A DNA stretch of 64,000 bases from an uncultured Collinsella sp. (GTDB lineage Bacteria; Actinomycetota; Coriobacteriia; Coriobacteriales; Coriobacteriaceae), in NCBI GenBank assembly GCA_947507155.1, contig CANNOC010000012.1, positions 1 to 64,000 of the forward strand, in the 5' to 3' direction. Both the position numbers and the translations under genes were made by a program. Below, piece after piece: positions 42,645 to 51,564 of the stretch. The first letter of the stretch is position 1. Each line of letters begins with the position of its first letter. The notes beneath the pieces were generated by a model, which saw nothing but the letters and a program-made list of their open reading frames with translations, searched no databases and had not been told where the DNA came from.

Positions 42645-43113
42645 CACCATCATCGACGAGACCGTCATCCTGCGCTACCTGCTTGACGACGACGAAGTTC
42701 TTTCACCGCGCGCCGCCAAGGTCATCGCCACGCGCACCGCTCGCGTCTACCCCGAAATCATCACGCGCGTCGTGGTCACACTGCGAGACGTCTATAAGGT
42801 TCCCCGCGTTGAGATTGCTGCGGCCATGAAAAGGCTGCTCGATGACGTCATGGTCGACGAGCCCACCGTTGTCGCCCTTGCCATCAAACTTTTTGGCAAG
42901 ACCCATATGGACTTTACCGACTGCCTCCTCGCAGCCCGAACCGCCATCTACAACGATGATGTCGTGAGCTTTGGTAAGCCCATCATCCAAGGCATGATCG
43001 ATTACCGCCGAAAGCGCCAAACCGCAGCCGACGCTCGCGACCGCGCCGCCGAAGCCCACAGCCGAAGCACTGACTCCACCATCGACAAACTCCGCCACCA
43101 ACCCCGCAGCTAA
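42637..43113 (+). CDS. PIN-domain toxin (VapC-like)
   Basis: 158 residues. PIN-fold features: an N-terminal Asp in IIDETVILRYLL (usually DTNVLLRYL), a Glu in YPEIITRVVVTL, and the Asp pair in MDFTDCLLAAR. Four acidic residues would hold Mg for RNA cleavage. The C-terminal 40 residues are rich in Arg and Ala and look disordered, beyond the normal length of about 130. Paired with a RelB/DinJ-like rather than VapB-like antitoxin, a mixed arrangement. Convergent with the next gene, with a family A palindrome between them. Confidence 0.72.
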   Translation: MSSTIIDETVILRYLLDDDEVLSPRAAKVIATRTARVYPEIITRVVVTLRDVYKVPRVEIAAAMKRLLDDVMVDEPTVVALAIKLFGKTHMDFTDCLLAARTAIYNDDVVSFGKPIIQGMIDYRRKRQTAADARDRAAEAHSRSTDSTIDKLRHQPRS

Positions 43114-43127
43114 CCCCATCCCCTCCT

Positions 43128-43195
43128 AAGTTGCGGTGAAATACGGACTGTTTTATGTCTCTGAGTAGCCTTTAGTCCGTATTTCACCGCAACTT
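43128..43195. repeat. Palindromic repeat family A, copy 5 (CGGACT core)
   Basis: The arms 43128-43149 (AAGTTGCGGTGAAATA then CGGACT) and 43174-43195 pair perfectly over 22 bases, including flanking AAG/CTT. It lies between convergent stops. Confidence 0.9.
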
Positions 43196-43228
43196 ATTGT
43201 TGGGCGGCGGAGTCGGTTGTCTCTGCTA

Positions 43229-44227
43229 TCAGGAATCCGCAAAAGGCTTTGTAGTTGGGATACCGTAGCCGCGCATCATAGCGCCAAACTCTTCGACATC
43301 ATATGTGTCCGATAGCTTGAAATGAATGACGTTATGACCCATGGCACGTAAGTTCGCATCGCGCAATAAGGCGGCTCGATAGGTTTTTGCCGCAGCATGT
43401 TCCAAATCTTTTTGAGTTTCGCCCTCAAACTTACCCAAACCATGAAGCTCTGCCAACATCCATGACCCATCTGGCATCCGCCAACCATAATCTGCCAGAT
43501 AATAGCCGGCATTTCCTGGTCGAGCAATCTCAACCTGAAGCTCAGGCGCAACGACTCCAGCAAGGATCATTGCCGCTCGCGCCTCGGACTCTCCCCCGTT
43601 ATCCGACCTCCCGTCCATATGCTCGAACACGCCAAACGCACGGGCGATGCCATGCAAACCGCGACAATTGGCCTGTGCATACGCACGCAGCTCCTCGCGG
43701 TCGACATCATACTCACGAGCCAATCCATCGGCGTAGCCAAGCGCATACCGAAATGCACTCGCGCGGGCAATATCGACCACCGTCCGATAGGGGTCCGTCA
43801 GCGTAAACGGGCCGAGCCGCCATAACTCACCTGGGCGCCATCGACGATACTCAACGAACTCATATGTATCGCGCCTTGTAGACCGTGGCAGCAGCACTTG
43901 CACTTTATCCAGAAGCGTATACGCCGAGCCGATGCCGTAGAGCAGCGCTGCCGTCGATCCGCAAAACACAGCATCCGGTTCAACGACCGCAATAGCGGAT
44001 GCCAACTGAAAGATGCGATCTTCAACCCCAAGATTATTCCAATAGACCGGATCCGCATACACATGGTTGTAAAGACGAAGCATGAGCTCTTCCTGCATAA
44101 GCTCGCGAGCACGGCGTTCATCCCAAGGATCAATTGTTATAAGCAGCTGTCCATCTTGATGAATTCCAAGGACCGAGAATAGCATCCTTGCATATGACTG
44201 AGGAAAATGTTTGCCTTTATCGAGCAT
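43229..44227 (-). CDS. Unknown protein with AbiEi-like N-terminal features
   Basis: 332 residues, not firmly recognised. The region FCGSTAALLYGIG followed by VQVLLPRSTRR and LTDPYRTVVDIAR resembles the antitoxin-like AbiEi / Rv2827c type found next to nucleotidyltransferases and restriction-like proteins. The C-terminal third (GYYLADYGWRMPDGSWMLAE in parts, then HVI-like end) resembles DUF559/very-short-patch nuclease-type endings in actinobacteria. Base composition is lower in G+C than its neighbours, suggesting recent transfer. Start ATG 44227 with GGGG six bases upstream. No partner gene is adjacent. Confidence 0.45.
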   Translation of the reverse strand: MLDKGKHFPQSYARMLFSVLGIHQDGQLLITIDPWDERRARELMQEELMLRLYNHVYADPVYWNNLGVEDRIFQLASAIAVVEPDAVFCGSTAALLYGIGSAYTLLDKVQVLLPRSTRRDTYEFVEYRRWRPGELWRLGPFTLTDPYRTVVDIARASAFRYALGYADGLAREYDVDREELRAYAQANCRGLHGIARAFGVFEHMDGRSDNGGESEARAAMILAGVVAPELQVEIARPGNAGYYLADYGWRMPDGSWMLAELHGLGKFEGETQKDLEHAAAKTYRAALLRDANLRAMGHNVIHFKLSDTYDVEEFGAMMRGYGIPTTKPFADS

Positions 44228-44412
44228 GGCCAACCCCATAACCATCACGGCGGAGAGAATACCATCACGCTATCGTATGCTTCCGTCCGCAGGCCTTGCC
44301 AAAAGCTGACCAAAAACTTGACGTCGCAGGTCAGAGCTTCAGAAAATATTTCCACTCTCGGTAGACGGTCACTACGACCCTCCCAACGGCATCAAAATCC
44401 AACCTTACAAAT

Positions 44413-44479
44413 AGTTGCGGTGAAATACGGACTACATGGGCCATAAAAGCCAAAAAACAGTCCGTATTTCACCGCAACT
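44413..44479. repeat. Palindromic repeat family A, copy 6 (CGGACT core)
   Basis: Arms 44413-44433 and 44459-44479 are exact reverse complements across the shared tip and CGGACT core. The loop CATGGGCC..AAAAAAC is unrelated to other copies. Confidence 0.9.
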
Positions 44480-44510
44480 CAAGAGGGGATGTGGGGTCCC
44501 GACATGTATA

Positions 44511-44548
44511 TGAAAATGACTCTGGTCCCAAAAGGAATCAGAGCCATT
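44511..44548 (-). terminator. Terminator of the tRNA-Pro/tRNA-Gly unit
   Basis: On the minus strand AATGGCTCTG (44539-44548) pairs with CAGAGTCATT (44515-44524) including one G-U, then TTTTCA follows. It starts 12 bases after tRNA-Gly. Confidence 0.65.
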
Positions 44549-44559
44549 CATCTATCCTA

Positions 44560-44633
44560 TGGAGCGGGCGACGGGAATCGAACCCGCGTCATCAGCTTGG
44601 AAGGCTGGGGTTCTACCATTGAACTACGCCCGC
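44560..44633 (-). tRNA. tRNA-Gly (anticodon UCC)
   Basis: 74 bases with CCA. The acceptor GCGGGCG (44633) pairs with CGCCCGC, followed by T-CCA. The anticodon loop is CTTCCAA, giving UCC. T-loop TTCGATTCC. Six bases after tRNA-Pro, so co-transcribed. Confidence 0.95.
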
Positions 44634-44639
44634 AAGATA

Positions 44640-44716
44640 TGGTCGGGACGACAGGATTTGAACCTGCGACATCCTGCTCCCAAAGCAGGCGCGCTACCAA
44701 ACTGCGCCACGTCCCG
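44640..44716 (-). tRNA. tRNA-Pro (anticodon UGG)
   Basis: 77 bases with CCA. The acceptor CGGGACG (44716) pairs with CGTCCCG, then A-CCA. Anticodon stem CCTGC/GCAGG with loop TTTGGGA, giving UGG. T-loop TTCAAATCC. Confidence 0.96.
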
Positions 44717-44807
44717 AAGGTGTTGAGCAGCTAAGGCATAAACCTTGCGTGTCCCAAAGCGAAGGAAATTATAGGGGAGACTTCCCGCCTGTGCAAGCGC
44801 AGAAACC

Positions 44808-46166
44808 CTAGCTCCTCGAATGTGTGACAAACTGGCTATGAACCAGACCGATCACAAACGCCGCCACAGCAACCGGTGCCCACGCAGCACCGATATCTGC
44901 CAGCGGCAACGCATCGAACGGCAGCCACGCGCCAGCAAAGAACGCATCGCGGACCGAAGTGATTACGCTCTGCACCGCGACCACGCCGCCGACCCAAACC
45001 CACACCTGCGGATGCGCATCGCAAAAACCATGCACCAGGCCCATAAGCACCAGCACGATGGCGACGGGATACAGAGCGTTGAGCATGGGCACCGAGAACA
45101 TGAGGATCATGTCGAGGCCCACGTTGGAGAGCACACACGAAAACGCTGCGAACACAAAGGCGAGAATCGCAAAGGGACGGCGCATAGCCTCCTCGGAAGC
45201 CTCAGCTCCTCCTTCGACCACATACGTCTCGCAGAAGTAACGCGAGCAGCAGCTGATGAGGCCGATGCACACGTTCATGCAGGCGAGGAAAAAGATCGCA
45301 AAGACCACGACCGTGCCGACAAGGCCAAAGTGCATGGAGGCAGAGCGGGCGAGGATGGCGGCGCCGTTAGTGGCATCGGGCATGACCGTGCCGAGCTGCA
45401 TGCCGGCAAGCGCCAGGCCGCAGTAGATGACGGCCATGAGCACACCGGCGATCACACCGGAGCGGGAAATCTCAAAGGCCACGCGCTTGTCATCGGTAAC
45501 GCCCAGCTCGTGGATGGTCTCGGCGATGATGATGCCGAAGGCGAGCGACGCGAGCAGGTCCATGGTCTGATAGCCAGTCAGAAAGCCTTGCACGGCAGCG
45601 CCCGCATCGTAGGGAGCCTGAGGCGCGGCAGCCGGTCCCAGCGGCGAGATCACGGCAGCACCCACAACCAGCACGATGAGCGCGATAAGCGCGGGGCCCG
45701 TAATGCGACCGAGTACGCGCGTGATGACGCCCGGACGCAGCGTGAGCGCAAACGCAACCACGAAGAACCCGATGGCAAAGACCAGGCGAGCCGTGCCGAG
45801 CGAAACGCCCTCGGGCAGCAGCGGCACCAGCATCTCGAAGGCCGTGGAGCTCGTGCGCGGAATGGCCAGGCACGGGCCGATGGCCAGATACACCGCCGCG
45901 ACAAAGAACTCACCAAACTTGGGGTGCACGCGACCGGCAAGCTCGCGCGCCGTTCCGGCAAGCGCGACGGCGATAAATCCCATGACGGGCAGGCCGATGG
46001 CGGCAATCAGAAAGCCGAGCATGGCGACCGGCGTGACAGAACCTGCCTGCAGCGCCAGCAGCGGCGGAATAATGAGGTTGCCGGCGCCAAAGAGCATCGA
46101 GAACAGGGCGATGCCGACGGTGACGACATGGTCGGAGCGCAGACCGCGCGGGGCGGATGAAGCCAT
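44808..46166 (-). CDS. brnQ: Branched-chain amino acid transporter BrnQ (LIVCS family)
   Basis: 452 residues, about 12 hydrophobic helices. The start region VGIALFSMLFGAGNLIIPP is the LIVCS signature for Na(+)- or H(+)-coupled uptake of Leu, Ile and Val; TMDLLASLAFGIIIAE is the second conserved block. Inner membrane. Start ATG 46166 behind AAAGGTGG. Single gene behind a terminator of the selenium genes. Confidence 0.92.
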   Translation of the reverse strand: MASSAPRGLRSDHVVTVGIALFSMLFGAGNLIIPPLLALQAGSVTPVAMLGFLIAAIGLPVMGFIAVALAGTARELAGRVHPKFGEFFVAAVYLAIGPCLAIPRTSSTAFEMLVPLLPEGVSLGTARLVFAIGFFVVAFALTLRPGVITRVLGRITGPALIALIVLVVGAAVISPLGPAAAPQAPYDAGAAVQGFLTGYQTMDLLASLAFGIIIAETIHELGVTDDKRVAFEISRSGVIAGVLMAVIYCGLALAGMQLGTVMPDATNGAAILARSASMHFGLVGTVVVFAIFFLACMNVCIGLISCCSRYFCETYVVEGGAEASEEAMRRPFAILAFVFAAFSCVLSNVGLDMILMFSVPMLNALYPVAIVLVLMGLVHGFCDAHPQVWVWVGGVVAVQSVITSVRDAFFAGAWLPFDALPLADIGAAWAPVAVAAFVIGLVHSQFVTHSRS

Positions 46167-46189
46167 GGGACCACCTTTCGAATCGAAAC

Positions 46190-46219
46190 AAAAACGGGAC
46201 GGGCAAAAGACCCGTCCCG
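46190..46219 (-). terminator. Intrinsic terminator of the selD-yedF-desulfurase genes
   Basis: CGGGACGGG (46211-46219 on the minus strand) pairs exactly with 46195-46203 around a 7-base loop, then TTTTTG. It lies 15 bases after the desulfurase stop and ahead of brnQ. Confidence 0.92.
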
Positions 46220-46233
46220 CAAGTATATACGCT

Positions 46234-47373
46234 CTAGCAGGCTAAATCGCGCAAAGCGTCAATCGCGGTGTCGACTTCCTCGTCCGTGTTGAAATACCCA
46301 AACGAGAAGCGGACGACGCCCTGGCGCTCGGTCCCCAGCGCACGGTGCATGAGCGGGGCGCAATGGGCGCCGGGGCGCGTCGCAATCCCCCACCCTTGCA
46401 TGAGCGCGTCCGAAATCTCGGCCGAATCGATATCGCCCACGTTGAGCGACACGATCGCCGAGCGCGCGGGTTGGTCAAACGCACCGTAGAGCTTAATCCC
46501 CGGAATCTTGCGCACCCCGGCAAGGAAGCGATCAGCGAGCGCACGCTCGTGGGCAGCAATCGCCTCGACCCCACCCTGGGCCTCGATAAAGTCGAGGCCG
46601 GCAGAAAGGCCCGCGATGCCGTGACCGTTGAGCGTGCCCGCCTCCAGGCGCGTAGGCCACTCAAGCGGCTGCAGTGGGTCGAAGCTGTGCACGCCCGTGC
46701 CGCCCATGGCCCACGGAGACACGTCAATTCCCTCTGCCACGGCCAGACCGCCGGTGCCTTGGGGTCCCATGAGCCCCTTGTGGCCGGTAAAGCACACGAC
46801 GTCGAGCCCCATGGCTTGCATATCGATATGCGCCGTGCCGGCAGACTGCGAGGCATCGACGATCACGAGTGCACCGGCCGCATGGGCCATGGCGGCTACG
46901 CGTGCAATGTCGACCGCGTTGCCGGTCACATTGGAGGCGTGCGTCACCACCACGGCACGCGTACCGGGCGTGACCAGCCGTTCGAGCTCGTCGTAGTCGA
47001 GCGCGCCGTTCGCGTCGCAGCCCGCATGCTCAACGGTCACACCCTGCTCAGCCGCCAGGCGGTTGAGCGGACGCAACACCGAGTTGTGCTCGAGCACCGT
47101 TGTGACCACACGGTCGCCGGGGCGCACCACGCCATTGATGACGGTGTTGAGGGCCGCGGTGGAGTTGGGCGTAAAACAAACATGGTCGGCCCGCGGGCAG
47201 CCCAACAGGTGCGTAAGCTTGGCGCGACAGCCGTGGATGGTACGCGCCGCGTCGAGCGCACCCGACGTCGCGCCGCGCCCGGCATTGCCGAGCGAGCACA
47301 TCGCCTGCGTCACGGCATTGATGACCGTCTGCGGCTTGCGCATGGTCGTCGCCGCGTTATCCAGATAGATCAT
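46234..47373 (-). CDS. Cysteine desulfurase / selenocysteine lyase-like aminotransferase class V
   Basis: 379 residues, PLP enzyme. The PLP lysine is K199 in TGHKGLMGPQG and the mobile-loop cysteine is in RPGAHCAPL. IYLDNAATT at the start is typical of group II/CsdA-like desulfurases. Together with SelD, YedF and DUF3343 it probably supplies sulfur or selenium from cysteine/selenocysteine for selenophosphate; this is inference from context. Start ATG 47373 overlaps the DUF3343 stop as ATGA. Confidence 0.85.
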   Translation of the reverse strand: MIYLDNAATTMRKPQTVINAVTQAMCSLGNAGRGATSGALDAARTIHGCRAKLTHLLGCPRADHVCFTPNSTAALNTVINGVVRPGDRVVTTVLEHNSVLRPLNRLAAEQGVTVEHAGCDANGALDYDELERLVTPGTRAVVVTHASNVTGNAVDIARVAAMAHAAGALVIVDASQSAGTAHIDMQAMGLDVVCFTGHKGLMGPQGTGGLAVAEGIDVSPWAMGGTGVHSFDPLQPLEWPTRLEAGTLNGHGIAGLSAGLDFIEAQGGVEAIAAHERALADRFLAGVRKIPGIKLYGAFDQPARSAIVSLNVGDIDSAEISDALMQGWGIATRPGAHCAPLMHRALGTERQGVVRFSFGYFNTDEEVDTAIDALRDLAC

Positions 47374-47621
47374 CGCACGACCTCCCACATGTCGATCACC
47401 GTAAAGTCCTCGGTGGGAACGCCCGCCGCGGCGAGTTCGCCGTGCAGCAGCTCCTCATCGGCAGGCAACGCCTTCCATGCCAAACCGCAGCCGGCAGCGA
47501 CCTCCCCGGGCACGGGAATCGTTCGCCCGGGAAGGCCGCGCTCGATGCACAGGGACTCGCAACCCATGGCGGCCGCCGTGGTGGGAAACGTGATGACAAG
47601 CGCCGGGCGCTTCTCCCTCAT
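47370..47621 (-). CDS. DUF3343 protein (short form)
   Basis: 83 residues. Key pattern: GCESLC, then GLPGRTIPVPG and AGCGLAW, matching the C-terminal part of the protein at 19327-19722. Three cysteines, and predicted to be small and globular. Start ATG 47621 behind GGAG. It is sandwiched between yedF and the desulfurase, with stop/start overlap to the latter. Proposed link to selenium or sulfur transfer, by neighbours only. Confidence 0.78.
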   Translation of the reverse strand: MREKRPALVITFPTTAAAMGCESLCIERGLPGRTIPVPGEVAAGCGLAWKALPADEELLHGELAAAGVPTEDFTVIDMWEVVR

Positions 47622-47640
47622 GGCAACTCCAACCAATACG

Positions 47641-48267
47641 CTACGGGCGCACGACGCGCACGGCCTGCTCCATCTTCTCCACGATCACGTACATGTTGGT
47701 GACCTCGCCCACGGCAAGCTGGTCCTTAATGCCATAGTGGTCGAGGCAGGTGCCACAGGTAAGGATCTCGACGCCCTGCTCGGCCAGGCCCTTCAGGTCG
47801 TCGAGCACCGGAGAGCCCTCGACGGTGAGCTTGGCGCCACCGTTGTAGAACAGCATGGCCGCGGGCAGCTCCTCCTGCTGCGTCACGGCAAAGATAAAGG
47901 CCTTCATGAGCTTGTGGCCCAGCTCGTCGTCGCCACGGCCCATGCAATCGGTGTAGACGGAAATGACGAGCTTGCCCTTGCCGGCGCTGGCGTCACAGAA
48001 GGCAGCGCCATCCTGCTCGGGATCAGCCTCGGCAACGGCGCCAGAGGTCGCCACGGTCACGTGCCACTCGGCGTCAGAAACCTTCTCGACCGAGGCCGTG
48101 CAGCCCTTCTCCTGCGCCATCTTGGAGATGTTCTTGACGGCGGTCTCGTTGTCGACCGAGGTCACGACGGCACCCTCGCCATCAAGCTGTTTGAGTGCCT
48201 TAAGCGTCTTGACGACGGGCAGCGGGCAGGCATCGCCCATGGCATTGACTTCAATCTTGGTAGACAT
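47641..48267 (-). CDS. yedF: YedF-type sulfur/selenium transfer protein (TusA-DsrE fusion)
   Basis: 208 residues. The N-terminal TusA domain has the sulfur-acceptor motif GDACPLPVVKT with C14. The C-terminal DsrE-like domain has YTDCMGRGDDELG and ILTCGTCLDHYGI. The selenium-metabolism YedF family is found next to SelD in many genomes. It probably accepts persulfide or perselenide from the desulfurase and passes it to SelD. Start ATG 48267 behind AAAGGA. Confidence 0.88.
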   Translation of the reverse strand: MSTKIEVNAMGDACPLPVVKTLKALKQLDGEGAVVTSVDNETAVKNISKMAQEKGCTASVEKVSDAEWHVTVATSGAVAEADPEQDGAAFCDASAGKGKLVISVYTDCMGRGDDELGHKLMKAFIFAVTQQEELPAAMLFYNGGAKLTVEGSPVLDDLKGLAEQGVEILTCGTCLDHYGIKDQLAVGEVTNMYVIVEKMEQAVRVVRP

Positions 48268-48324
48268 AGTTTTTCCTTTCGAATAAATCGTTTTAGAACG
48301 GTACATAGCTCAATAAACGTGTCG

Positions 48325-49374
48325 TTAACGGACAACGTGGACGGCGGGACCGCCTGGCACTGGCTCGCACACGCGACCGACGACAGCGGCAATACGTCCT
48401 TCGGCATGCAGACGGCGCGCAAGCTCATCCACATCGGCAGCAGGTGCCGCGATGAGCAGGCCACCAGACGTCTGCGGATCGTACAGCGCGTCGAGCATGC
48501 CCGGCTCCAGGTCCTCGTCGGCAGCCACGCGCGGGCCAAAGAAGTCCAGATTGCGGTAGGCGCCGGCAGGGATAATGCCCAGACGCGCCATGTCGAGCAC
48601 CTGGTCAAAGAGCGGCACCGCCCCCGACGCAAGCTCAATCTGCACGCCCGAGCCCTCGGCCATCTCGCACGCATGCCCGATCAGGCCAAAGCCCGTAATG
48701 TCGGTGCAGCCGTGAAGTTCGAGCCCCTCGGCCAGACGAATCGGCGCCTCGTTGAGGGTGCACATCGAGTCAAACATGGCTGCGGCCTCGTCCTGCTCGA
48801 TAAGCTCGCCCTTAATGGCCGTGGTGATGATGCCCGAGCCCACCGGCTTGGTGAGCAGCAGTACATCACCCGGGCGCGCCCCACCGTTGGCAAGCATGCG
48901 GTCGAGCTGCACAAAACCCGAGACGGACAGGCCGTACTTGGGCTCATCGTCGTTGATGGTGTGGCCGCCCGCGATAGTGCAGCCCGCCTCGACGCACTTG
49001 TCGGCGCCGCCCGCCAAGATCTGACCGGCCACCTCCACCCCTAGGCAGCTGGGGATGCAGAGCAGGTTCATGGCATGCGAGGGAGTGCCTCCCATGGCGT
49101 AGATGTCCGACAGCGAGTTGGCGGCGGCGATCTGGCCAAAGAGGAAGGGGTCGTCCACCATGGGTGGGAAGAAGTCGACGGACTGCACGAGGCCCAGGTT
49201 CTCCCCCACCTTGAAGACGCTCGCATCGTCGGAGGTATCGAACCCCACGAGCAAGTTGTCATTATGCACATTGGGCAAATCGCCCAGGACCTGGGCGAGG
49301 GCTCCGGGAGCCAGCTTGGCGGCTCAACCGCTCGCGGCCGTCATAGACGTGAGCTTAATCTGATCGTCAGCCAT
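48325..49374 (-). CDS. selD: Selenide, water dikinase, itself a selenoprotein
   Basis: 349 residues when the in-frame TGA at 49324-49326 is read as selenocysteine 17. The N-terminus reads LTSMTAASG-U-AAK, where the usual motif is GCGCK or GUxCK; position 17 equals the catalytic Cys17 of E. coli SelD and K20 equals its Lys20. Downstream SelD blocks are present: DDASVFKVGEN, DFFPPMVDDP, and GGHTINDDEPKYG. It makes selenophosphate from selenide and ATP for SelA. The start is ATG 49374 behind GGAGG. A caller that stops at TGA would report a shortened product starting near 49278. Confidence 0.94.
49285..49326 (-). promoter_or_regulatory. UGA(Sec) codon and putative SECIS of selD
   Basis: UGA is 49324-49326. 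Downstream a GGCUC-CCG-GAGCC hairpin begins about 12 bases after the codon. The GGUCU apex seen in fdhF is not present, so SelB would have to accept a different loop. Extent of the element is a guess. Confidence 0.5.
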
Positions 49375-49444
49375 CGATACCTCCTCTCATCGGTCAATCA
49401 TTTTCTCCCAGTATACGCATGAATGCGAGCCGACGGCGGATGCA

Positions 49445-50209
49445 TTAATTGAGCGCCTGTGCGCGAATCGCCGCGCCGATCGCTCCGGCAAAGCGAGCCT
49501 GGGGCGAGGTGGTCACCGGCGACCCCAGTAGCTCGCCCAACCGCTCCACCACGAAGGCGTTCTCGCACAGGCCACCGGTCAGGTAGTACGGGGCGCCCGC
49601 GGCCTGCCCGGCCATAGTGGCAACGCGCGACACGACACTCTCGATCACGCCACGCGCAATGTTCTCGCGCGGCTCACCGCGACCGATCAGGCTGATAACC
49701 TCGCTTTCGGCAAACACCGTGCACATGCTGCTGATCTTGGTGGGCTCGCCGGAACGCGCTAGGTCGGCCATCTGCTGCTGGGAAATGCCCAGGCGGTCGG
49801 CCATGATTTCCAAGAAGCGCCCCGTGCCGGCGGCGCACTTGTCGTTCATGGCAAACTTGGCCACGCGGCCACTTTTAAGCTGAATGACCTTGGTGTCCTG
49901 GCCGCCCACGTCAATCACCGTGCCGTGATCGCCAAACAGGCGCACGGCACCGGTGCCGTGGCAGGTAATCTCGGTCACGACCTTGTGCGCATAGGGCACG
50001 GCGACACGACCGTAGCCAGTCGCGACCACGCGAACATCGTCGCCCGTCACGTCATAGCCGGCCGCTGCCAGTGCCTCGCGCAGCCGCTCGGAAGCATCGA
50101 CCGAGGAGAACCCGGTTGGCTGCACGCACGTCCACGCCACCGAACCCTCCCCGTCGACCACGGCAGTCTTAGCCGCCGTAGACCCGATATCGATCCCGAT
50201 CCCTATCAT
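49445..50209 (-). CDS. Acyl-CoA dehydratase activase (HgdC/FldI-like ATPase)
   Basis: 254 residues. The ASKHA-fold ATPase has GIDIGSTAAKTAVVD at the N-terminus and the cluster ligands in NDKCAAGTGRF and SSMCTVFAESEV. It donates an electron, driven by ATP, to a 2-hydroxyacyl-CoA dehydratase-type partner, and the [4Fe-4S] cluster bridges two monomers. Partners lie directly upstream on the same strand (50365-52965). Start ATG 50209 behind GGGAGAG. Followed after about 70 bases by selD. Confidence 0.88.
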   Translation of the reverse strand: MIGIGIDIGSTAAKTAVVDGEGSVAWTCVQPTGFSSVDASERLREALAAAGYDVTGDDVRVVATGYGRVAVPYAHKVVTEITCHGTGAVRLFGDHGTVIDVGGQDTKVIQLKSGRVAKFAMNDKCAAGTGRFLEIMADRLGISQQQMADLARSGEPTKISSMCTVFAESEVISLIGRGEPRENIARGVIESVVSRVATMAGQAAGAPYYLTGGLCENAFVVERLGELLGSPVTTSPQARFAGAIGAAIRAQALN

Positions 50210-50259
50210 GGCTCTCTCCCAATCTAAACATCAAAGGTAGCGGCGCGTTCAGGCGCCTT

Positions 50260-50368
50260 AGCTCTAGGTTTCTCAGGTGCCGGAGATTGCCCCGAAAGAG
50301 GAGCGCAGCGTACTTTGGGTACGCAAGCGACGGTTTGAGGGGCAAGATCCGGTGTCTGAGGAAGCTAG
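50260..50368. repeat. Paired-arm repeat, family E, copy 1
   Basis: Left arm about 50260-50293 (GGTTTCTCAGGTGCCGG in part) and right arm 50339-50368 (GGCAAGATCCGGTG in part) are roughly complementary, with an inner hairpin GCGTAC-TTTGG-GTACGC. The right arm overlaps the stop of the upstream dehydratase-like gene. Central sequence AAGAGGAGCGC..GCAAGCGACGGTTTGA is shared with copy 2 at 51565-51666. Confidence 0.7.
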
Positions 50369-51528
50369 AGGGTTTCGATGAAGGCGGCGATGCGCGTCTC
50401 GATCTGACCCATGTCGCCATTGCTGTAATCGGTCTCAATCTTCATGTACGGAATGCCCGCACCCTCGACAGCCTCCTGCATGCGCGCGCTCTCAACGTTG
50501 AAGGTGTGGCAGGCCTGCAGCACGCTCTCTACCACGCCATCGACATGGTACTTCTCGCACATAGCCAGCGTGTTTCCCATGCGGCCTTCGTTAGGCGTCA
50601 TGACCGAGCAGTTGATGTCCAGGTAGCGGTCGGCGATGGCGCGCAGGATGTCGGGAGCATCCGGGTCGATCATCATGGCCGCCGTGCGCTCGCCCGAGCA
50701 GTCGTCCATGCACACGACCACACCACCGTTGGACTCGATGGTGCGGCCGATCTTGTTGATCACGCCGCCCACCGGGCAGCCAGTGATCAGAATGCGCTTG
50801 GCATCCGCCGCAATCGGGCGCTCGCCAGCCTCGTAGGACTCACGCAGCTTGGCGACCTTTTGCTCCAGCTGCTGCGTATAGGCCTCGATATCAAAGCTGA
50901 ACGTACCGGCGAACATGGTGCTCATCAGGTCGACGCCGCTCATGGCCGCCGGCTGGTTGGCCTGCAGCGCGAACATCTCGAGCTGGGCCGCACGCAAGCG
51001 ATTGCGACGACGGACAGCGGCGCGCAGGTCGTCATCGGTGATCGTAATACCGTAGAAGTTCTCGAGCTCTTCCTTGAGCAGGCGGCACTCCTCGTACCAG
51101 CCCTCGCGCTCATAGGCACGATCGCGACCCTGCGGCAGGTGCAGAATGTACGTGCGCTTGAGCTCGTTGAGTAACTCGTACATCTTCTTCTTGCCGTCGC
51201 AGGTGGTCTCACCGATGATCATGTCGCTAAAGTACGTAAACGGGCACTTTTGCGAGTAGGCAAAGCCGTAGGTCGACTTGATGAGCGGGCAGAGGTTTGC
51301 CGGCAGCACCTTCTCGGCCTCGGGAATCACCTCGTCGGATGTACCGCACAAGGCCACACTTGCGGCGCCCGCGGCATCGATAATCTCGAGCGGCGTATAG
51401 CTGCACAAAAAGCCGACCAGGCGATTACCCGCCTGCTTATAATCCTTGACGCGAATAAACGCCGCCTTGCGCTGCTCGTTGAACTCCTCAAACGTGGACG
51501 GCAACGGCTGCTCAATATATTCCGGCAT
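50365..51528 (-). CDS. 2-hydroxyacyl-CoA dehydratase D-family protein, subunit 2
   Basis: 387 residues. Conserved cysteines for an Fe-S cluster are in [18 protein letters not shown] and [10 protein letters not shown]; a second block [11 protein letters not shown] follows. Similar to HgdB, BcrB and to double-cubane cluster proteins. The reaction is either dehydration of a 2-hydroxyacyl-CoA or reduction of a small unsaturated substrate; the sequence does not tell which. Start ATG 51528 behind AAGGAG. The frame runs further upstream through a repeat and should not be used. Confidence 0.78.
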   Translation of the reverse strand: MPEYIEQPLPSTFEEFNEQRKAAFIRVKDYKQAGNRLVGFLCSYTPLEIIDAAGAASVALCGTSDEVIPEAEKVLPANLCPLIKSTYGFAYSQKCPFTYFSDMIIGETTCDGKKKMYELLNELKRTYILHLPQGRDRAYEREGWYEECRLLKEELENFYGITITDDDLRAAVRRRNRLRAAQLEMFALQANQPAAMSGVDLMSTMFAGTFSFDIEAYTQQLEQKVAKLRESYEAGERPIAADAKRILITGCPVGGVINKIGRTIESNGGVVVCMDDCSGERTAAMMIDPDAPDILRAIADRYLDINCSVMTPNEGRMGNTLAMCEKYHVDGVVESVLQACHTFNVESARMQEAVEGAGIPYMKIETDYSNGDMGQIETRIAAFIETL

Positions 51529-51564
51529 ATAGCTCCTTAACAAACCTTTTAACCAACCAAGGAA

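Larger units (their letters stand above)
44228..44559. other. Non-coding gap holding repeat copy 6 and a terminator
   Basis: 332 bases between the unknown gene and tRNA-Gly. Bases 44228-44410 show no assured feature; one short GTG-started frame of about 36 codons exists but has no ribosome site. 44413-44479 is a family A repeat and 44511-44548 is the tRNA terminator. Confidence 0.5.
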
